Assembly: GCF_037543845.1 (NCBI RefSeq)
Contig: NZ_JBBIFX010000002.1
Location: forward strand, 186,001-250,000
Direction: 5' to 3'
Length of the DNA stretch: 64,000 nt
Origin: Gymnodinialimonas ulvae
GTDB lineage: Bacteria; Pseudomonadota; Alphaproteobacteria; Rhodobacterales; Rhodobacteraceae
Part shown: positions 7,182 through 15,929 of the stretch, in pieces
Layout: every line of letters begins with the position of its first letter
How positions within the stretch are numbered: the first letter of the stretch is position 1
The notes under the pieces: generated by a model
Database searches by the model: none
What the model saw: only the letters and a program-made list of their open reading frames with translations
What the model was told of the DNA's origin: nothing
Position numbers and translations under genes: made by a program

Positions 7182-8872
7182 GGGGTCAGCGCCGCGTCCA
7201 CGGCGCGTGAAAGGCTGCGGCCATCGGCACGGGGCAGCGGCAGGTACGGCGCGCCCATTTCGCGGGCCAGACCGTCCAGTCCACGGGTCGGCCGCAAGCC
7301 GGTGTCGATCACCAGCCCAGGGACACCTTCCGAGCGCAGGAACCGCGCCATGAGGTTTGCGTCTTCAGAGGCCTGAGCGCGATTTGCGGCCCCACTCAGG
7401 TCCACATTCGCACGCCCATCCGTCAGAAGCGCGACCGACGGTGTCATGCCTTTGCCGCGCGCCAGGCCGACCAGATCCAACGCCGATTTGAGGCCCGCGG
7501 CAAGAGGTGTCCCGCCGCCGCCCGGCAAACTCGACAAACGCCGCTTCGTTTGCACCAACGAGCGCGTTGGCGGCAAAAGCACGTCTGATCCATCCCCGCG
7601 AAACGCAATCAGCGCCACGTGGTCGCGCCGCGCATAGGCTTCGGCCAACAACAGCTCGACTGCGCCCTTCGCTTCGGCCAGTCGTGCCATTGCGGCCGAG
7701 CCCGAGGCATCCACCACGAAGATGATCGCGCGGTCGGAGGTTTCTTGGTAACGCCGAATGCGAAGGTCGGACGTCCGCACATGGATACGCCCTTCGTCGC
7801 CCGAGACCTTGCGTCGAATGGTTTGCCAAGGCGCTGCGGCGCGTAAGGTGGCGACCAGGTCAATACGAGCGCCGCCGCCCAAACGTCCGGGTCGCGGCGG
7901 CAAGGGACGGCCTCGCCGGTTGCCGGTTTGCTTGGCGCCCGAGCCGCTTCCACATGCGGCGCGCCTGGCCTTTGCGGCCGCCAACCGCGCCAGGAGATCG
8001 GGGGGTAGCATCGCGCGCGCGGCGTCCAGAAGGACCTCGGCAGGCGGTTGATTGGCCTGCGCGTCGGGCTCGGCTGCATCGTCCGGCTGATTTTCGGGGG
8101 CGGGGGGTGGCGGGGGTGGCACGTCGTCCTGAAGTGTTTCCATCTCAGGGATTTGCGTCGCCCTTGGAGCCAGGACCAGTTCCACGGCCAACAGCAAATC
8201 GGCTTCGTCCACCTGCTCTGCACCAGACAAAGCGGCGGAGGCGCGGGCCATGGCAAGCGCCTGCGATGGTGCGCGGAGCGACTGCACGCCAAGGCGCGCG
8301 GCAACGAAGACCAATTCGGTGATCGCATCTTCCGGGACTATGATCTGCGGCAGGGCATTCCGCGCCTCGGCAAGGGCGTCGATGTCGAATTGCAGATCCG
8401 GGGCCGCGGAGAGTGGATGGTCGGACAAGTCGATATGTAAGGCCAACCGGTCGAGCAGGGCGTCCGGCGTGTGTTCACCCGGCTCCGCCCCTTCGTCAAA
8501 CGCCACGATGGCCAGTTCACGCCGCGTATCGAGCGCGGTCGCCAAGCGTCCGGCCAATCGCGGTTCAACCCGTTCTGCCATCGGCAAAAGCAACGTCCCA
8601 CCGCGGTTCAGGATGCCCTGCGTCCGGTGCAGCGCCCCCGCCTGCAGCGTAGCGGCGAGGTCGAGCCCCCCGTACAACGCTTCATCGCCCATCGTAGGTG
8701 CCATGCGCGACAACGCCTGCCCCGCCAGTGCAACCCTTAATCCGGCTTCGAACCGATCGCGCACCGGGCCCACGCGCGCGCGGACCTGCATGCCACCAAG
8801 CGATGTTGGATCAAGTGCGAAGCAGGCAACGGCCAGATTGACCGAATGCCACCGGGCTTCATGCGCGCTCAC
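7178..8872 (-). CDS. bchD: Magnesium chelatase subunit D
   Basis: A 564-residue BchD. The N-terminal half is an AAA+-like domain without a good Walker A, as is usual for BchD. A proline- and acid-rich linker (about residues 255-285, including PPPPPPAPEN) follows, and the C-terminal von Willebrand A domain carries the MIDAS motif DASGS at residues 388-392. With BchI and BchH it forms the ATP-dependent complex that inserts Mg2+ into protoporphyrin IX. It overlaps bchI by four bases upstream and bchO downstream, so bchI-bchD-bchO is a strict operon. Confidence 0.95.
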   Translation of the reverse strand: MSAHEARWHSVNLAVACFALDPTSLGGMQVRARVGPVRDRFEAGLRVALAGQALSRMAPTMGDEALYGGLDLAATLQAGALHRTQGILNRGGTLLLPMAERVEPRLAGRLATALDTRRELAIVAFDEGAEPGEHTPDALLDRLALHIDLSDHPLSAAPDLQFDIDALAEARNALPQIIVPEDAITELVFVAARLGVQSLRAPSQALAMARASAALSGAEQVDEADLLLAVELVLAPRATQIPEMETLQDDVPPPPPPAPENQPDDAAEPDAQANQPPAEVLLDAARAMLPPDLLARLAAAKARRAACGSGSGAKQTGNRRGRPLPPRPGRLGGGARIDLVATLRAAAPWQTIRRKVSGDEGRIHVRTSDLRIRRYQETSDRAIIFVVDASGSAAMARLAEAKGAVELLLAEAYARRDHVALIAFRGDGSDVLLPPTRSLVQTKRRLSSLPGGGGTPLAAGLKSALDLVGLARGKGMTPSVALLTDGRANVDLSGAANRAQASEDANLMARFLRSEGVPGLVIDTGLRPTRGLDGLAREMGAPYLPLPRADGRSLSRAVDAALTP

Positions 8873-9888
8873 CCCAGGACCTCGTCGACCACACGCGTCA
8901 CGCGGGTCGTGGACCCCGCTTCATCCAGTGGATCGCGGCGCAGGCGATGGCGCAGGGCACTTGCGGCGACCATCCGGAGATGGCGGCGGTCTACGGCTGT
9001 GTCCCCGTTGAACGCGGCCAGGGCGCGGGCGGCGCGCAGCAATGTCAATTCGCCCCGCAACCCGTCCGATCCAAGCGCCACGCACAGCGCGGCACAATCG
9101 CGAATGATCGCGTCACTCGCATCGACCGATGCCAGCCGTTTGCGCGCGGCCACGATCTGCGCCCGGAGATCGGCGTCCGAGGCTTCCCATTCCGTGCAAA
9201 AGGTCATGGCATCGCGGTCATAGGCATCGCGTCTGCGGATCACATCGATACGCACATCAAGATCCTTGGGGCTCTCGACTTCCACCGACAGGCCAAACCG
9301 GTCGAGTAATTGAGGCCGAAGCTCTCCCTCTTCGGGATTCCCCGACCCGACCAGCACGAACCGCGCCGCGTGACGGATCGAAAGCCCCTCGCGTTCCACC
9401 ACGTTCTGACCCGATTGGGCGACGTCGAGCAGAAGATCGACGATATGGTCCTCCAGCAGATTGACCTCGTCGATGTAAAGGTAGCCCCGGTTCGCACGCG
9501 CCAGTAGGCCGGGTTCAAACGCCTTTTCGCCTTTGGTCAGGGCCTTTTCGATATCAAGCGCACCGACCACCCGATCTTCGGTTGCCCCGAGCGGCAGGTC
9601 GATCACCGGAGTCGGCTTGGCGATCACCGTGCCGTCCTTCAATGCGACCCAATCCGGCACATCAGAGACGGTTTCCGAGTTCACGGGGCACCCGGCGACC
9701 GCGTCGATTTCGGGCAGCAGCGCCGCCAATCCGCGCACGGCGGTGGACTTGCCAGTGCCCCGATCGCCGAACACCAGAACGCCGCCGATACCACCGTCGA
9801 TTGCGGTCAACACCATCGCGCGTTTCATTTCTTCCTGACCCACGATTGCGGAAAACGGGAACGGGCCGGGGCGCTTCATATCTTTCAT
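8869..9888 (-). CDS. bchI: Magnesium chelatase ATPase subunit I
   Basis: A 339-residue AAA+ ATPase. Walker A GDRGTGKS is at residues 41-48, Walker B/DExx appears as YIDEVNLLEDH, and sensor/arginine-finger segments RGELTLLRAARALAAFNGD are present. BchI hexamers power the BchD/BchH chelatase. The start overlaps the end of crtA (ATGA-type overlap at 9885-9888); a second in-frame ATG three codons on is an alternative start. It is the second gene of the leftward crtA-bchI-bchD-bchO operon. Confidence 0.97.
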   Translation of the reverse strand: MKDMKRPGPFPFSAIVGQEEMKRAMVLTAIDGGIGGVLVFGDRGTGKSTAVRGLAALLPEIDAVAGCPVNSETVSDVPDWVALKDGTVIAKPTPVIDLPLGATEDRVVGALDIEKALTKGEKAFEPGLLARANRGYLYIDEVNLLEDHIVDLLLDVAQSGQNVVEREGLSIRHAARFVLVGSGNPEEGELRPQLLDRFGLSVEVESPKDLDVRIDVIRRRDAYDRDAMTFCTEWEASDADLRAQIVAARKRLASVDASDAIIRDCAALCVALGSDGLRGELTLLRAARALAAFNGDTAVDRRHLRMVAASALRHRLRRDPLDEAGSTTRVTRVVDEVLG

Positions 9889-10619
9889 TCGGCGGCCATC
9901 CTTGTGCTTCTCTGTAGGGTCTCAGTCAGGTTCAGGTTCAGTTGCTGGCCGTCCCAAATGCCGTCGACGGCATCTATGTTGAACCGCGCGTAAAGCTCTT
10001 CCTTGAACCATTGTTCGGTGCGTACGGCGCGAATGGCCTGTGCATGGGGACCGTCATGGCGTGCGAAAGCCGCCATCGACTCCGAATCGGGCCAGATGGA
10101 AAAAGTCACCTGGTGGAGCCATGGCACCTCACCAATTCCGATCTTGAACAGGACGTTCGGGTCTTGCCCAATCACGGTGGAAATATCGGGGACGCGTTTC
10201 CAGAATTTCGCGGCCAGCCTTGGCTTCACCGTCGCGCGCGTCAGCGCCGCGATAGGGCCGCCACTTGGATTAGCGTCGGCTGCGAACGGTTCTGTTCCGG
10301 ACCAGGTGCCGCGCGCCGATGTCGCGCTTAGAAACAGGGTTCGCGCTTCGGTGGCGCGCGCTTGATAGCGGCGGAAAACGGGGCTTCCATGCATCGCGCG
10401 CCTCGCCGAATCGTGGTCAGGCCAGGTGGCCAGTATCGCGTAGACGGCGGTGTTGGGAATCGGGGTAAAGCCCTCTCCCGTGCCGGAACCGCAAAGCTTC
10501 CACGCGCCGATATCACGGATCTGGGCCAGGCCACGCCGGGCCAGCCCCATTTGCGCAAATGCCCAAAGGCGCGCGTTCAGCGCGCCGAAGCGGAACAAAC
10601 TAAGGGTTGTCGATTTCAT
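9885..10619 (-). CDS. crtA: Spheroidene monooxygenase
   Basis: About 244 residues of the CrtA family (LSLFRFGALNARLWAFAQMG at the N-terminus, FKIGIGEVPWLHQVTFS in the middle, HAQAIRAVRTEQWFKEELYARF late). It is a haem-type oxygenase that puts the keto group on spheroidene, giving spheroidenone under aerobic conditions. This predicts spheroidenone as the main carotenoid, provided crtC, crtD and crtF lie elsewhere. An ATG at 10634 lies in the same frame, but it falls inside the PpsR-type inverted repeat, so I prefer the ATG at 10617-10619. Leader gene of crtA-bchIDO. Confidence 0.92.
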   Translation of the reverse strand: MKSTTLSLFRFGALNARLWAFAQMGLARRGLAQIRDIGAWKLCGSGTGEGFTPIPNTAVYAILATWPDHDSARRAMHGSPVFRRYQARATEARTLFLSATSARGTWSGTEPFAADANPSGGPIAALTRATVKPRLAAKFWKRVPDISTVIGQDPNVLFKIGIGEVPWLHQVTFSIWPDSESMAAFARHDGPHAQAIRAVRTEQWFKEELYARFNIDAVDGIWDGQQLNLNLTETLQRSTRMAAE

Positions 10620-10635
10620 GGCCGGTCTTTCCATG

Positions 10636-10653
10636 TGTCAACTTAGTCTGACA
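10636..10653. promoter_or_regulatory. PpsR/CrtJ-type box, crtA-proximal
   Basis: A perfect TGT-N12-ACA site whose arms extend to eight bases (ATGTGTCA at 10633-10640, TGACACAT at 10649-10656). PpsR/CrtJ represses photosynthesis genes through this pattern under aerobic conditions. The box lies immediately upstream of crtA and 76 bp from a second copy. Confidence 0.85.
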
Positions 10654-10711
10654 CATTGGTCGCAGGTTTGAAAGTCAAATCGCCTTTGCAATGTGCGAAC
10701 GCTCCACATAG

Positions 10712-10729
10712 TGTAAAGAAGAGTGGACA
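10712..10729. promoter_or_regulatory. PpsR/CrtJ-type box, crtI-proximal
   Basis: A second perfect TGT-N12-ACA (TGT 10712-10714, ACA 10727-10729), extended to GTGT/ACAC, 23 bp before the crtI ATG. Centre-to-centre distance to the other box is 76 bp, about seven helical turns, which suits cooperative binding across the divergent crtA/crtI promoters. Confidence 0.8.
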
Positions 10730-10752
10730 CTTTATGGAAGCGAGCGATCCAA

Positions 10753-12294
10753 ATGCCCTCCCCTGATCCCTCCCGCGCGATTGTCATTGGCGCCGGTTTG
10801 GGCGGCCTGTCTGCCGCGATGCGCCTCGGTGCCAAAGGATATCGTGTCACGCTGCTCGACCGGCTGGACCGGGCCGGGGGGCGTGGTTCGTCGATCACCC
10901 AGAACGGCCACCGATTCGATCTTGGCCCGACCATCGTGACGGTCCCGCAGGTTTTTCGTCAGCTTTGGGCCGAGTGCGGCCGCGATTTTGACGCCGATGT
11001 CGATCTGCGGCCCGTCAATCCGTATTACGAAATCCGGTGGCGTGATGGCTCGGCCTTGCGCGTGCAGCAGGACGAAACCGCGATGGAGGCCGAGGTTGCG
11101 CGTCTCTCGCCCGATGATCTTCCCGGTTATCGCAGGTTCCTAGCCGACAGCGAGGCGCGCTACGAATTTGGATTCGAAGGCCTTGGCCGGCGTCCGATGA
11201 ACAAGCTTATGGACCTTGTGAAGGAGCTTCCCGGGTTCGTCCGTCTTCGCGCGGATCGGTCGGTTTACCGCCACGCCGCGCGCCGGGTGAAGGACGAGCG
11301 CCTTCGCATGGCGTTATCGTTCCATCCGCTGTTCATCGGCGGCGATCCGACCCGTGTCACCAGCATGTATATCCTCGTCAGTCACCTCGAAAAGGAATTC
11401 GGCGTCCATTACGCCATGGGTGGCGTGCAGGCGATGGCTGATGCCATGGTCCGTGTGATCGAGGATCAGGGTGGCGAGGTGCGGCTGAACGAAGATATCG
11501 CCGAGATCACCGTGCATAACGGGCGGGCCTCCGGCGTGGTCACGGCAGGCGGTGAACGCCTCACCTCGGATATTGTCGTGTCCAACGCCGATCCCGGCAC
11601 GACCTATGAACACCTCCTGTCCAAGCATACCAAAAAGCGGTGGACACCCAAGCGCCTGAACCGGTCGCGTTGGTCGATGGGGCTGTTCGTCTGGTATTTC
11701 GGAACCAAGGGTACGCGTGGGAAATGGTCCGATGTCGGGCATCACACGATCCTGAACGGGCCGCGCTACAACGGATTGCTCGATGACATCTTCATCCGCC
11801 GCAAGCTCGCGCAGGACATGTCCGTATACCTGCACCGCCCCTCGATCACCGACCCCAGCGCCGCACCAGACGGCGATGATACGTTCTATGCCCTGTCTCC
11901 TGTGCCGAACCTTCATGGTGCGGGTGCTGTCAATTGGGAAGAGATGCAGCAGACCTACCGCGCGCGGCTTGCCGGTGTTCTCAACGACCATCTCCTGCCC
12001 GGCTTCGAGGACCACCTGAGCGCGTCGCATGTCTTCACACCCGACACCTTCGTGTCGCGCTACCGTTCTCCGCATGGGGCCGGCTTTTCGCTTGAGCCGC
12101 GCATTTTTCAATCCGCTTGGTTCCGTCCGCACAATATCTCCGAGGAGGTGCCGGGCCTGTTCCTTGTCGGGGCGGGCACCCATCCGGGCGCCGGTATCCC
12201 TTCCGTCGTCACTTCGTCCGAGGTTTTGACGCACCTCGTTCCCGACGCCCCGCATCCGATGACGCGCCCCGACCAACGTCTTGCAGCCGAGTGA
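10753..12294 (+). CDS. crtI: Phytoene desaturase
   Basis: A 513-residue FAD enzyme with the Rossmann GAGLGG at residues 13-18, LDRLDRAGGRGS, and the C-terminal carotenoid-desaturase signature GLFLVGAGTHPGAGIPSV. It converts phytoene to neurosporene or lycopene depending on the family member; neurosporene would be expected next to crtA. A GTG at 10723 opens the same frame but lies within the PpsR box, so the ATG at 10753 is preferred. It is followed by crtB after three bases. Confidence 0.95.
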   Translation: MPSPDPSRAIVIGAGLGGLSAAMRLGAKGYRVTLLDRLDRAGGRGSSITQNGHRFDLGPTIVTVPQVFRQLWAECGRDFDADVDLRPVNPYYEIRWRDGSALRVQQDETAMEAEVARLSPDDLPGYRRFLADSEARYEFGFEGLGRRPMNKLMDLVKELPGFVRLRADRSVYRHAARRVKDERLRMALSFHPLFIGGDPTRVTSMYILVSHLEKEFGVHYAMGGVQAMADAMVRVIEDQGGEVRLNEDIAEITVHNGRASGVVTAGGERLTSDIVVSNADPGTTYEHLLSKHTKKRWTPKRLNRSRWSMGLFVWYFGTKGTRGKWSDVGHHTILNGPRYNGLLDDIFIRRKLAQDMSVYLHRPSITDPSAAPDGDDTFYALSPVPNLHGAGAVNWEEMQQTYRARLAGVLNDHLLPGFEDHLSASHVFTPDTFVSRYRSPHGAGFSLEPRIFQSAWFRPHNISEEVPGLFLVGAGTHPGAGIPSVVTSSEVLTHLVPDAPHPMTRPDQRLAAE

Positions 12295-12297
12295 AAT

Positions 12298-13311
12298 ATG
12301 ATTGACCCAAACGATATGGAGCATTGCCGCGCCGCGATCCGCGAAGGCTCTTACTCCTTTCATGCCGCCTCGCGGCTTCTTCCGGCGTCGGTGCGCGATC
12401 CGGCCCTGGCGCTGTACGCGTTTTGCCGCTGCGCCGATGATGAGGTTGATTTCGGCACAGACAAACCCGCCGCCGTCCTCGCCCTGTCCGAGCGTTTGGA
12501 AGCGGCCTATCGCGGCACGCCCCGGAACACTCCGACAGATCGGGCCTTCACCGCGATGATCGAGGAATTCGATATGCCCCGCGCCTTGCCCGAGGCGCTT
12601 CTGGAAGGCCTTGCCTGGGATGGGATGGAGCGGCGTTACGCAACTTTGTCGGAGCTGCGCGGCTATTCTGCCCGCGTCGCATCCGCCGTCGGGACGATGA
12701 TGTGCGTCCTGATGCGGGTGCGCGATGAACAGGCGCTCGCGCGTGCCTGTGACCTTGGTGTCGCCATGCAGTTGACCAATATCGCTCGCGATGTCGGTGA
12801 GGATGCGCGCGCCGGGCGGCTTTACCTGCCGACCGATTGGCTTGATGAGATCGGGCTTGAGGCTGAGACGCTGTTCGCCGACCCAATACCGTCGCGTGAT
12901 CTTCAACGGCTGACCAAGCGACTTCTGGCCGAGGCGCACCGGCTTTACCTGCGCAGCGAGGCGGGGATCGGGCGTTTGCCGTTCGCCGCGCGCCCCGGCA
13001 TCTTCGCCGCGCGGCATTGCTATGACGCCATCGGGCGCAACCTGGCGCGGTCCGGCTACGACAGCATTTCGCGCCGCGCGACGACGACCGGTCGGCACAA
13101 GATGGGTCTTCTGGCCCTGTCGGTGCTGCGGGCCGGTTGGGCCACCGTCACACCCGAAAGCCCGGTGATCTTCGCAAAACCCCTGCCCGAGACGGCCTAT
13201 CTGGTGCAGGCCGCCGCGCATCCAAAGCCCAATGCGCCGGTTTGGAGCGACTCCGTCATCGCCATGCTTGGACAGTTGAAGTCACAAGACCACATGACCG
13301 CCGCAGAATGA
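12298..13311 (+). CDS. crtB: Phytoene synthase
   Basis: A 337-residue squalene/phytoene synthase that joins two geranylgeranyl diphosphates head to head. Both aspartate-rich substrate/Mg2+ motifs are present: DDEVD at residues 47-51 and DVGED at 165-169, with YCYHVAGTVG-like region represented by RGYSARVASAVGTMM. It directly follows crtI. Its TGA (13309-13311) abuts the stop of the convergent EamA gene with no spacer, marking the edge of the photosynthesis cluster here. Confidence 0.95.
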   Translation: MIDPNDMEHCRAAIREGSYSFHAASRLLPASVRDPALALYAFCRCADDEVDFGTDKPAAVLALSERLEAAYRGTPRNTPTDRAFTAMIEEFDMPRALPEALLEGLAWDGMERRYATLSELRGYSARVASAVGTMMCVLMRVRDEQALARACDLGVAMQLTNIARDVGEDARAGRLYLPTDWLDEIGLEAETLFADPIPSRDLQRLTKRLLAEAHRLYLRSEAGIGRLPFAARPGIFAARHCYDAIGRNLARSGYDSISRRATTTGRHKMGLLALSVLRAGWATVTPESPVIFAKPLPETAYLVQAAAHPKPNAPVWSDSVIAMLGQLKSQDHMTAAE

Positions 13312-14181
13312 TCAATCCTGCGCGCGGGCCCTTGTTCGCCACAGCGTGAACAGCCCCGCGCAGACCACGATAAACGCGCCGATGACCACATTGGTCGCAA
13401 GCTCTTCGTTGAACACGACCAACCCGAGCGTCGCCGCAAACACCAGTTGCAGATAGGCGAAGGGTTGCACGGTAGAGGCCTCCGCATATTCATACGTCTT
13501 GATCAGCAGGAAATGCCCGCTGGCCCCGGTGATGCACAACGCCCCCATCCAGACCCAATCTCGCCCGATCATCGGCTCCCAAAACCAGATGCCAACACAG
13601 GTCATCATCACGGCGCCTACGGTTCCGGTCCAAAAGAAGCTTGTTGCGGCACGATCTTCCCGCGCAGCATACCGTGTCAGCAAGTTGTAGAGCGCAAACA
13701 GAAACGCGGCGCAGAGCGGCACCAAAGCCTCGACCGAAAACACAGCGATGCCCGGCTGCAGGATCACCAGGACACCAACAAACCCAATCCCGATCGCGGT
13801 CCACCGCCGCCAGCCGACTTTTTCGCCGAGAATAGGGCCGGACAACGCGGCCACTAGAAGCGGATAGCAGGTGAAGATAGCATGTGCCTCCACCAGCCCC
13901 AGCAACACGAACCCGCCGACCATGACGCAGATTTCCGTCGCCAAAAGCAGGCCCCGAAACGCCTGCAACACAGGCTGCTTGGTGCGTGCGGCGGCAGCGA
14001 TCCCGCCGGCTTGCCGCGACGCCACCGTGATCACGAAGGCCGCAAAGAACCAGTACCGGATCATCACGATCATCAGAACGTTGTATTCCCCCGCCAGATG
14101 GCGACTGATCCCGTCTTGCATGGCAAAGACAAACGTGGTGGCGATCATCAATAAGATGCCGAGCCGAGGGTTTTCGGTCAT
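13312..14181 (-). CDS. EamA/DMT-family transporter
   Basis: A 289-residue membrane protein with ten predicted helices in two EamA repeats (start MTENPRLGILLMIATTFVF; C-terminal repeat LCITGASGHFLLIKTYEYAEAS). Such proteins export small metabolites; the substrate cannot be read from sequence. I start at ATG 14181, overlapping the TGA of the upstream mnmD-like gene by four bases; the long N-terminal extension of the open frame is a shadow of that gene. It is convergent with crtB. Confidence 0.88.
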   Translation of the reverse strand: MTENPRLGILLMIATTFVFAMQDGISRHLAGEYNVLMIVMIRYWFFAAFVITVASRQAGGIAAAARTKQPVLQAFRGLLLATEICVMVGGFVLLGLVEAHAIFTCYPLLVAALSGPILGEKVGWRRWTAIGIGFVGVLVILQPGIAVFSVEALVPLCAAFLFALYNLLTRYAAREDRAATSFFWTGTVGAVMMTCVGIWFWEPMIGRDWVWMGALCITGASGHFLLIKTYEYAEASTVQPFAYLQLVFAATLGLVVFNEELATNVVIGAFIVVCAGLFTLWRTRARAQD

Positions 14182-14843
14182 CTCAGGCGCCCCCTGGTCA
14201 TGTGGCGTTTGCGTCCGAACCCTGCGCAGCGTGTGACCGCGAAGCCTGCAGCCTCCAACGCGCGCCGCACATCCCCAACGGCAGTATAGGTCGCAAACGT
14301 GCCCCCTGGCGCGGTGTGTTTCGCGACCTCTGCCATCATTTCGGCTGTCCACATTCCCGGGTTCTTCGCCGGAGCAAACCCGTCGAGATACCAGGCATCC
14401 ACCACCCCCTCCCACGGTGGCAACGTCCGCCCTGCCTGCCCGGGAATGATCCGCAGATCGAAATCATTCCCTTCCATCCGTAAAGGCAATGTTTCGTCCG
14501 TCAGGCTCGTGAAAATGTCGGACGGCAGACCGCGAAACGCGCCCAAGGCACGCTTCAAATCCGCAAGCGGCATGGGGAAGGCCTCGAATGACGTGAACCG
14601 CAGCGTGCCGGGCCCGCCAGCCTCCCGAAACGCGCGCAAGGTGGTGAGGAAATTCAACCCTGTTCCAAAACCCAATTCGCCGACATGAAACCCGTCCTGG
14701 AACCGGTCGGGAAGGTCATTTCCCTGTAAGAAAACGTACTGGCTTTCCGCCAAACCGTTATCGAAAGAATAAAAAGGATCATCAAATTGAGTGGAGACCG
14801 GCACATCCCCGTTCCATTCGATCTTGTGCTGGTCCTGAGCCAT
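14178..14843 (-). CDS. mnmD: tRNA mnm5s2U methyltransferase (MnmC methyltransferase half)
   Basis: About 221 residues corresponding to the N-terminal domain of MnmC (DUF752). It opens IEWNGDVPVSTQFDDPFYSF, carries the SAM motif GELGFGTGLNFL, and has DAWYLDGFAPAKNPGMW, the family signature. It would methylate nm5U to mnm5U at the wobble position of certain tRNAs. It stands alone here, and the FAD half is encoded by the divergent neighbour 54 bp away, so MnmC is split. I choose the ATG at 14843 over the one five codons upstream. Stop overlaps the EamA start. Confidence 0.85.
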   Translation of the reverse strand: MAQDQHKIEWNGDVPVSTQFDDPFYSFDNGLAESQYVFLQGNDLPDRFQDGFHVGELGFGTGLNFLTTLRAFREAGGPGTLRFTSFEAFPMPLADLKRALGAFRGLPSDIFTSLTDETLPLRMEGNDFDLRIIPGQAGRTLPPWEGVVDAWYLDGFAPAKNPGMWTAEMMAEVAKHTAPGGTFATYTAVGDVRRALEAAGFAVTRCAGFGRKRHMTRGRLR

Positions 14844-14897
14844 GCCGCGTCCTATCACCTGACCGGCGGACGATCTGCCAAGGTGGGTGAAGTTTCA

Positions 14898-15929
14898 ATG
14901 GTCGACATCACGATACGCGGCGCTGGTATCATGGGGCTGATGTGCGCATGGATGTTGCGCACGCGGGGTGCTGCGGTTCAGGTGATCGACCCGCATGGTG
15001 TCGGCGCCGGGGCATCTGGCGGTATCGTCGGCGCCTTGGCGCCGCATGTCCCTGAGAACTGGAACCCGAAGAAGGCGATGCAGTTCGAAGCGCTCGACAA
15101 GGCGAACGCGCTTTGGGCCACCATCGCTGAAGCAGGTGGCCAGGATCCCGGCTATGGCCGCACCGGTCGTCTGCAACCCTTGCTCGATGCCCGCGCCGTG
15201 GAATTGGCCCGCGCGCGCGCGGTGACATCGCAAGATCTCTGGCAGGGTCGTCATAGGTGGGAGGTGATCGAAGCCGCCTGCGCCGCTGTTGAAGTTAATA
15301 GCCCCACAGGCCTCGTCATTCACGACACACTGACAGCCCGTATTCATCCCAAACAGGCATGTTTGAGCCTTTCTGCGGCCCTCATTGCAAGGGGCGTCAA
15401 TATCACCTCAGATGGCGAAGCTCGCGGCATAGAAGTCTTGGCCACGGGTGCCGCGGACTTATCAGAAATCTCGCAAGCCCTTGGCAGATCCATCGGTGCG
15501 CCGATCAAGGGTCAGGCCGCTCTGCTGCGCTGCGCCTTGCCGAATGTGCCGCAGGTGTTTGTAGATGGGCTGCATATCGTGCCCCACGCAGACGGCACCG
15601 TTGCGGTTGGTTCCACTACGGAACGGGAGTTCGAAAGCCCAACGGCCACCGACGAACAGCTTGATCCGCTTATCAATCGCGCCCGCCGTGCCCTTCCCGT
15701 TTTGGCCGATGCGCCCGTGATCCAGCGATGGGCCGGTCTGCGCCCTCGCGCGCGCAGCCGTGCGCCCATGGTCGGCGCACATCCGACGCGCGCCGAGGCT
15801 TACATCGCGAACGGCGGTTTCAAGATCGGCCTCGCCATGGCCCCCGTCGTGGCCGAAATGCTGGCCGATCTGATCCTCGACACCAACGATCGCATCCCCG
15901 ACGGCTTCCGCCCCGAGGCAAGCCTCTAG
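14898..15929 (+). CDS. FAD-dependent oxidoreductase resembling the MnmC oxidase half
   Basis: A 343-residue DAO-type flavoprotein with GAGIMG at the N-terminus, DPHGVGAGASGGIVGALAPHVPENWNP, and a C-terminal FAD/active-site strand (YIANGGFKIGLAMAPVVAEML). The ASG-ALAPH region is like the MnmC oxidase domain, which removes the carboxymethyl group from cmnm5U34. Together with the divergent methyltransferase gene it would rebuild MnmC function from two proteins. A generic glycine/D-amino-acid oxidase is the alternative. The ATG at 14898 follows poor Shine-Dalgarno but opens precisely at the Rossmann strand. Confidence 0.78.
   Translation: MVDITIRGAGIMGLMCAWMLRTRGAAVQVIDPHGVGAGASGGIVGALAPHVPENWNPKKAMQFEALDKANALWATIAEAGGQDPGYGRTGRLQPLLDARAVELARARAVTSQDLWQGRHRWEVIEAACAAVEVNSPTGLVIHDTLTARIHPKQACLSLSAALIARGVNITSDGEARGIEVLATGAADLSEISQALGRSIGAPIKGQAALLRCALPNVPQVFVDGLHIVPHADGTVAVGSTTEREFESPTATDEQLDPLINRARRALPVLADAPVIQRWAGLRPRARSRAPMVGAHPTRAEAYIANGGFKIGLAMAPVVAEMLADLILDTNDRIPDGFRPEASL

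Noticed and set aside
10723..10752. A GTG at 10723 as start for crtI.
   Set aside because: It lies within the perfect PpsR box, and the extra residues before the ATG at 10753 lack conserved character.
11314..13221. A 635-codon open frame opposite crtI and crtB.
   Set aside because: Antisense shadow; crtI and crtB on the plus strand show complete domains and ribosome sites.
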